Shown: piece by piece, positions 6,026-10,138 of the stretch | How the letters are laid out: each line of letters begins with the position of its first letter | How positions within the stretch are numbered: the stretch's first letter is position 1 | Assembly (NCBI GenBank): GCA_035315685.1 | Contig: DATFXR010000274.1 | Location: 1-10,138 of the forward strand | Direction: 5' to 3' | Length of the DNA: 10,138 nt | From: QHWK01 sp035315685 | GTDB taxonomy: Bacteria; Acidobacteriota; Vicinamibacteria; Vicinamibacterales; CAVVIG01 | Made by a program: the position numbers and the translations under genes | The notes under the pieces: generated by a model | The model's input: only the letters and a program-made list of their open reading frames with translations | Told to the model about the DNA's origin: nothing | Databases searched by the model: none

Positions 6026-8710
6026 TCATTTTGCGGGCACGAGACGCTTCAGTTCCTCGAACCAGTGCTGCACGAGGACGAGGCTCGGGATTGCGGCCGC
6101 GTTCGTTTTGTCGGTTATCGGCCGGATGATCACGAAACGCCCGTCGGGCCCGACATCATAGGGACGGAATCCCGTCTGGGGCGCGAGGAACTCGCCCTCG
6201 AAGATCACGCGGGGCTGCCCGACGACCGGCACCGATCCCGCGTCGACCGAGACGGAAAGGAGTTGCCGCGCGTCGAGGCTGCTGAAGTACAGCTCGCGTC
6301 CGTTCGCCGACCACAACGGCAGGCGACCGCCGGTCGTGGACACTTGCTGTCGTGCGCCCAGATCCGGGTAGCGCTGCAGATACACGTCGGCACGTCCGGA
6401 GACCGACGAGTCGTACGCCATCCAACGTCCATCGGGAGACACCGCCGCATAGTCGTTGCAGAAGTTGTCCTGCACGCGCATCGTCGCTTCGGACGGTTTG
6501 TCGGCGGCGAGATCGCCGATCGCACACTGGACTGAGACCGTCACTTCCGTGAAGAGCAGACGGCGTCCGTCGGCGGACCAGCCGCTGGCCCGCAGATCGA
6601 CGTCGTTCTTCAACCGCCCGAACAGCCGTTCTTCGGTTCCGGTGCCGTCGGCCGAGATCGCGTAGAGCTCCGGATAATTGCCACGCGTGGAGGTGAACAG
6701 GATCCGTTGGCCGTCGCGTGACCAGAGCGGACTGCGATCCGGCGCGGGGTTCGTCGTCAGCCGGCTCAGAGTGGCCCGCACAACGTCGTAGATCCAGAGG
6801 TCTTCGAACGTGGCGAGCGCCACGCGTCGTCCGTCGGGCGAGAAGCGAACGTCGCGGTACGAGCCCGGAGCGATCCCGGCCAGCGGCGAGACGCGGCCCT
6901 GACGGTCCAGCAATGAGATGACCTGTTGTGCGCCACCGAATAGACCGGTGCCCGCGATGTACACGAGCGAGCCTTCGTCGGAGACGTCGAAGTCGGCGGC
7001 ACCTGATCCTTTTGCTATTACCTGCTCGACGACAGGGACCGAATCCGGCGAGGGGTCAAGCGAGGCGGCGTCGAAACGAACCGCTCGGAGCGCGCCGCCC
7101 ACGTTGTAGACGAGGTGGCCGCTCGAGACGTATCGCGCGTAGCTTCCGGCAAACAGATCGCGCTCCTGCGCAGTTTGGAGATCCACGACGGTGACGGTGT
7201 ATTGATCGGTCGCTGTCCCGCGCGTGGTCAGCACGTGACGCCCGTCGGGCAAGAACTGCGGCCAGCGGCGCGCCTCGTACGTTCCCTCGCGATAGCCCGC
7301 GATCAGCGGCAGCGGCACGGGGGTGCCCCCGGCCGCCGGCACCGTGAACAACAGGCCCGCCACCGTGGCGAAGACAATCGTGTTGTTCGGGCCCCACGTC
7401 GCGCCCCGCGTGGCCTGCGCCGGCGCGATGGCGAGCGACGGGCCGCCCTGGATCGAAACCTTCTTCAGGAAGCCCGCCTGCCAGAAAGCGACCCATCGTC
7501 CATCCGGCGAAAAGAACGGATCGGACACATTCTCGGTGCCGGCGATTGGCATCCCTTCCAACCGACCCATCTCGCGTGCGTACAGGAGAGCCGGATTCCC
7601 TGCCCGGTACACCACGCGCGTCCCGTCCGGCGAGACGGCGACATCGACGCCCAGCTGACTCACTGCCAGCGAGGCGGCTGACGGCGTCCCCAGAGCAAAC
7701 CTTGCCACGCGCGGCGGAGTCGACCGAAGGAGCAATACGGTCGCCGCCACGGCGGCGCCGACGAGAGCCATCGTTGCGATCGCGTAGACGGCCGTGTGAC
7801 GCCAGGAACGCGGACGGTCGCGCACTGCCTCGGCGGACGGGGGTGCCAGGCTCGTGAACTCGCGCAGTACGAAAAGCGCGGCCCCGGCATCGACGCTGCG
7901 AGCTCGACGATCTTTCTCGAGGCAGCGACGCAGCAACAAGGCTACGCCAGGCGGCATCGCGGCCGGCAAGGCGGCCCAGTCCGGCTCGGCCCTGAGCACC
8001 GCAGCCATCGTGTCGCTGACGTCCTCGCCGTCAAACGGCCGCCGGCCAGTGAGCATTTCGTAGAGCACGCAGCCGAACGCCCACATGTCCGATCGCCGGT
8101 CGGCGGCCTTTCCCTTCGCCTGCTCCGGTGCCATGTACGCGGCGGTACCGAGAATCATCCCGGCGTTGGTCATCATGACGGGCGTCGTGATCGTCGGCGA
8201 CGTCGGCTCGGGACTCATCGCGGACGGCGGCTCCAGTTCCTTGGCCAACCCGAAGTCGAGCACCTTCACCGTGCCATCCAGCCGCAACTTGATATTCGCG
8301 GGCTTCAGATCGCGATGGATGATCCCTCGCTCGTGTGCCGCTTCAAGGGCGTCCGCGATCTGTTTCGCGATCGCCAGCGCCTCGTCGAGCGGAATCGCAC
8401 CTTGCGCAACGCGTTCCGCGAGCGTCGGGCCTTCGACGAGCTCGAGCACGAGCGCTTGCGTGCGTCCACTGTCCTCGAATCCGTAGATGGCCGCGATGTG
8501 CGGATGATTGATGGAGGCGAGGACCTGGGCTTCCCGTTTGAAGCGGGCCAGCCGATCGGGATCGTCCGCGAACGCCTCCGGGAGGATCTTGATCGCGATC
8601 TCTCGATTCAGCTTCGTGTCGCGCGCCCGGTAGACCTCGCCCATTCCCCCTGCGCCGATTGCACCGAGGATCTCGTACGAGCCGAGGCGGCTGCCGGCAG
8701 CAAGCGTCAT
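6026..8710 (-). CDS. Transmembrane Ser/Thr protein kinase with WD40/TolB-like propeller sensor
   Basis: An 894-residue PknB-like (Hanks-type) kinase. Residues 10-275 form the kinase domain: glycine loop GAIGAGGMGEVY (16-27), Lys41 in AIKIL, HRDLKPANIK (132-141), DFG (152-154) and APE (194-196), so all catalytic residues are present. The activation segment holds a Ser/Thr/Pro-rich stretch (161-181). A single membrane helix lies at about 306-328. Beyond it, 335-894 is a beta-propeller with repeated PD40/TolB-type turns: SPDG (360, 401, 624, 758), LPDG (487), SRDG (664), SADG (712), SANG (801) and GPDG (854). Cys729 and Cys751 could form a disulfide. The topology implies an outside propeller sensing a ligand and an inside kinase phosphorylating unknown targets. 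I chose the ATG at 8710 because the family usually begins with a short M-(T/S)-L-x-A-G lead before the glycine loop; the ATG at 8761 would add 17 residues and would bury the -10 box. The MBL-fold gene follows in the same operon. Confidence 0.94.
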   Translation of the reverse strand: MTLAAGSRLGSYEILGAIGAGGMGEVYRARDTKLNREIAIKILPEAFADDPDRLARFKREAQVLASINHPHIAAIYGFEDSGRTQALVLELVEGPTLAERVAQGAIPLDEALAIAKQIADALEAAHERGIIHRDLKPANIKLRLDGTVKVLDFGLAKELEPPSAMSPEPTSPTITTPVMMTNAGMILGTAAYMAPEQAKGKAADRRSDMWAFGCVLYEMLTGRRPFDGEDVSDTMAAVLRAEPDWAALPAAMPPGVALLLRRCLEKDRRARSVDAGAALFVLREFTSLAPPSAEAVRDRPRSWRHTAVYAIATMALVGAAVAATVLLLRSTPPRVARFALGTPSAASLAVSQLGVDVAVSPDGTRVVYRAGNPALLYAREMGRLEGMPIAGTENVSDPFFSPDGRWVAFWQAGFLKKVSIQGGPSLAIAPAQATRGATWGPNNTIVFATVAGLLFTVPAAGGTPVPLPLIAGYREGTYEARRWPQFLPDGRHVLTTRGTATDQYTVTVVDLQTAQERDLFAGSYARYVSSGHLVYNVGGALRAVRFDAASLDPSPDSVPVVEQVIAKGSGAADFDVSDEGSLVYIAGTGLFGGAQQVISLLDRQGRVSPLAGIAPGSYRDVRFSPDGRRVALATFEDLWIYDVVRATLSRLTTNPAPDRSPLWSRDGQRILFTSTRGNYPELYAISADGTGTEERLFGRLKNDVDLRASGWSADGRRLLFTEVTVSVQCAIGDLAADKPSEATMRVQDNFCNDYAAVSPDGRWMAYDSSVSGRADVYLQRYPDLGARQQVSTTGGRLPLWSANGRELYFSSLDARQLLSVSVDAGSVPVVGQPRVIFEGEFLAPQTGFRPYDVGPDGRFVIIRPITDKTNAAAIPSLVLVQHWFEELKRLVPAK

Positions 8711-8723
8711 GGGGAGTGGCCGG

Positions 8724-8729
8724 ATTATA
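8724..8729 (-). promoter_or_regulatory. Perfect TATAAT -10 box 13 bp before the kinase ATG
   Basis: The minus strand reads TATAAT at 8729-8724, followed by 13 bases and then the kinase ATG. A transcript starting about seven bases after the box would have a leader of only about seven bases. Those bases are C-rich and have no Shine-Dalgarno, consistent with near-leaderless translation. No convincing -35 box lies 16-18 bases upstream (GTCGTC at 17), so promoter strength or an activator requirement is unknown. Confidence 0.5.
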
Positions 8730-8773
8730 GGGGATGCTGCGGTACCGACGACGCTGCTCACGCGCCAGTCGAA

Positions 8774-8792
8774 GGGCGAAGCGCGTTCGCCC
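8774..8792. repeat. Perfect 7-bp inverted repeat in the propeller-kinase gap
   Basis: GGGCGAA, a five-base spacer GCGCG, then TTCGCCC. It lies about 45 bp upstream of the kinase -10 box, where it could be a protein-binding site or an RNA hairpin at the end of the upstream transcript. Confidence 0.4.
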
Positions 8793-8808
8793 GATTGTTG
8801 CGCGACGG

Positions 8809-8827
8809 CGCGCTCACATGGAGCGCG
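8809..8827. repeat. Perfect 7-bp inverted repeat in the propeller-kinase gap
   Basis: CGCGCTC, spacer ACATG, then GAGCGCG. It is the middle of three hairpins between the propeller stop and the kinase start. There is no U-tract on either strand. Confidence 0.4.
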
Positions 8828-8862
8828 TCAGTTCTTTGGACACGAACGCGTGCATCGCGCCG

Positions 8863-8895
8863 ATCGGCGGCACTGAACCCGAGTGTGCCGCCGAT
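8863..8895 (-). terminator. Candidate terminator hairpin after the NHL-propeller gene
   Basis: On the minus strand ATCGGCGGCAC and GTGCCGCCGAT form a perfect 11-bp, very GC-rich stem around an 11-base loop. It begins 32 bases after the TAG stop of the propeller gene. No run of T follows, so it is not a textbook intrinsic terminator; it could be an I-shaped terminator, an mRNA 3' stabiliser, or a protein-binding site. Confidence 0.4.
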
Positions 8896-8927
8896 GCAGG
8901 CGCGCAATCCTGGGCTTCACGCTACCG

Positions 8928-10094
8928 CTACCGCTTGACCGAGTACTTGGTAAACGCGCCGCCCGCCTGGGTCAGCGAGTTCGGCCCTTCGGCGGCGTAG
9001 ACGTTGCCGTCGGCATCGACGGCCACACCCTCGCCCGCCGTCCCCTGATACACCCGATCGTCTCGATCGAAGGGCGGGATGAAGCCGGTGACGCGGTCTT
9101 CGTCGACCGGGCCGCTCCGGACGCCGTCACGCCAGTTCGGGTGGTTGTACGGCCCCGACTCCGAGTCGATCACATAGACCGTGTCCCCCTTGATGAAGAT
9201 GCCGCTGGGACGACTGAACGCATAGCGCGACTCGAGGTACGTTCCGTTCTGATCGAAAATCTCGATGCGGTGGTTGCCACGATCGGCCACCCACAGGCGC
9301 CCTCGTGAGTCGAACACCAGTGCATGCGGTGTGCGGAATTCTCCGTGGCGCACGCCGATCCCACCCCACGACTTGATGAATTTTCCATCCGCCGAGAACT
9401 TGCTGATGCGCGACGTCGCCCCGCGCTTGATGCCCTCGGCGACCGCGTTCGCGGTTGTCATGCCCTGCGCGTCGTGTCCGTCGGCCACATAGATGCTTCC
9501 GTCCGGGCCGACGACGACGTCGTTCGGCTGGTTGAACTGACCGTCGGCGTTGCCGGGCTTGCCCGCGGTGCCCAGGCTCAGCAGCTTCTCGCCCTTGGGG
9601 CTGAACTTGTGCACCTGATGGCCCTTGGTGCCGTCCTTGTTGCCCGCGAAATCGGCGATCCACACGTTGCCTTGCTTGTCCACCGCGATGCCGTGCGGCG
9701 TCACCATCACGCCCTTGCCGAAGTTCGCGATCACGGCGCCGGTTTTCCGATCGAATTTGAAGATCGGATCGAGTGGCGTGTTGTCGCAGTCGACGGGGCC
9801 GCCGCCCGCCGTGCCCGCACCGCAGCGCTCGTAGGCCCAGACGTTGCCGTCCGTAGGATCGATGTCGATACCGGCCGTCGTCCCCCACTTGCGGCCAGCT
9901 GGAAGCTGACCCCAATTCCGGGTCACGATCGGGGCCGGGTTCGGCAGTCCCTCACCAGTGATCGGGTTGCTCGCCGTCGTGCGCCGTGCGTTCGCCGCCG
10001 CCTGCGCTTCGGCGCGTGTGTCGATGTGCTGCGTCGCGAGAAGGCCCGCAGCGCCGAGGCCGAGAACGGCCAGCTGAATTCGTGACAGTTCCAT
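8928..10094 (-). CDS. Secreted NHL-repeat six-bladed propeller, peptidylglycine amidating-lyase-like
   Basis: A 388-residue protein with a signal-like N-terminus (Arg5, hydrophobic 7-20, possible cleavage in the AEAQA region at 28-32), so probably periplasmic or secreted. From about residue 60 it is built of NHL-type blades: AGIDIDPTDGNVWAYE (74-89), TPHGIAVDKQGNVWIAD (132-148), QPNDVVVGPDGSIYVAD (189-205), TPHALVFDSRGRLWVADR (255-272), PSGIF...DTVYVID (296-310) and GVAVDADGNVYAAE (356-369). The pattern matches bacterial proteins annotated as peptidyl-alpha-hydroxyglycine alpha-amidating lyase family. His134 and His257 sit where that fold carries metal histidines, but the blade at 296-300 lacks one, so lyase activity is doubtful. 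C91 and C103 may pair. About 20 extra residues (207-227) interrupt the third blade. AAGGAG lies six bases before the ATG. Role unknown; it could bind a ligand or protein. Confidence 0.88.
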   Translation of the reverse strand: MELSRIQLAVLGLGAAGLLATQHIDTRAEAQAAANARRTTASNPITGEGLPNPAPIVTRNWGQLPAGRKWGTTAGIDIDPTDGNVWAYERCGAGTAGGGPVDCDNTPLDPIFKFDRKTGAVIANFGKGVMVTPHGIAVDKQGNVWIADFAGNKDGTKGHQVHKFSPKGEKLLSLGTAGKPGNADGQFNQPNDVVVGPDGSIYVADGHDAQGMTTANAVAEGIKRGATSRISKFSADGKFIKSWGGIGVRHGEFRTPHALVFDSRGRLWVADRGNHRIEIFDQNGTYLESRYAFSRPSGIFIKGDTVYVIDSESGPYNHPNWRDGVRSGPVDEDRVTGFIPPFDRDDRVYQGTAGEGVAVDADGNVYAAEGPNSLTQAGGAFTKYSVKR

Positions 10095-10100
10095 GGCAGG

Positions 10101-10106
10101 CTCCTT
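10101..10106 (-). promoter_or_regulatory. Shine-Dalgarno for the propeller gene
   Basis: AAGGAG on the minus strand, six bases before the ATG at 10094. It confirms that start. Confidence 0.8.
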
Positions 10107-10116
10107 GTTGGGACTG

Positions 10117-10122
10117 ATAGTA
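10117..10122 (-). promoter_or_regulatory. Possible -10 box (TACTAT) for the propeller gene
   Basis: TACTAT on the minus strand lies 22 bases upstream of the ATG and is AT-rich against its surroundings. The matching -35 would fall at or beyond the window edge, so it cannot be tested here. Confidence 0.3.
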
Positions 10123-10125
10123 GAG

Positions 10126-10138
10126 CCGAATCGTTCGG
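10126..10138. repeat. 5-bp inverted repeat at the right edge
   Basis: CCGAA, spacer TCG, then TTCGG, ending at the last base of the window. It lies just upstream of the putative -10 box, so it might be an operator half or the end of an upstream terminator. It is short and may be longer outside the window. Confidence 0.3.

Noticed and set aside
8711..8761. Longer N-terminus of the kinase from the ATG at 8761
   Set aside because: The extra 17 residues are not typical of the family, and the frame would run through the TATAAT box. The ATG at 8710 gives the usual N-terminus.
7796..8938. A 380-codon plus-strand frame antisense to the kinase, and a similar one at 5513-6535
   Set aside because: Both are Arg-rich shadows of strongly supported minus-strand genes, with no motif or ribosome site.
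1..10138. CRISPR array, tRNA or rRNA, insertion sequence, or defence system
   Set aside because: I saw no regularly spaced repeats, no tRNA-like cloverleaf, no transposase or recombinase motifs, and no known defence genes. The window looks like ordinary chromosomal metabolism, transport and signalling.

Overview
The window is a GC-rich bacterial chromosome segment in which every gene I can support lies on the minus strand, so transcription runs from the right edge to the left. The gene style suggests an Acidobacteriota-like soil bacterium, possibly of the Vicinamibacteria type. The basis is a Ser/Thr kinase fused to a WD40/TolB-like propeller, an NHL-propeller secreted protein, an M28 peptidase and an SSS symporter. 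This taxonomic call is inference from gene style only.

Read in the direction of transcription, the layout is as follows. (1) 10094-8928 encodes a secreted six-bladed NHL-type propeller related to peptidyl-alpha-hydroxyglycine amidating lyases. It has a strong Shine-Dalgarno sequence and is followed by a 217-bp gap containing three perfect hairpins. (2) 8710-6026 encodes a membrane-spanning Ser/Thr kinase with an extracytoplasmic beta-propeller sensor. It is preceded by a perfect TATAAT so close to the ATG that the transcript would be almost leaderless. (3) 6007-4661 encodes an exported metallo-beta-lactamase-fold hydrolase of the alkyl-sulfatase type. It starts 18 bp after the kinase stop, so the two are very probably one operon. 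(4) After a 207-bp gap comes a five-gene run: a VOC/PhnB-like protein (4453-3977), an unrecognised exported protein with a C-terminal membrane anchor (3921-3271), a 38-residue hydrophobic protein (3260-3144), an SSS-family sodium/solute symporter (3147-1717) whose ATG overlaps the small gene's TGA, and an M28-fold peptidase (1691 to beyond the left edge).

Two functional themes are suggested. The kinase and the exported hydrolase look like an envelope sensor linked to a periplasmic enzyme. The symporter, its tiny partner, the anchored protein and the cytoplasmic M28 protein look like an uptake-and-processing module. The substrate is unknown.

The least ordinary elements are the small protein translationally coupled to the symporter, the M28 protein in which the usual catalytic Glu-Glu pair is absent, and the unrecognised anchored protein between them. 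I see no tRNA, rRNA, CRISPR array, insertion sequence or phage gene. No gap between genes exceeds 300 bp.
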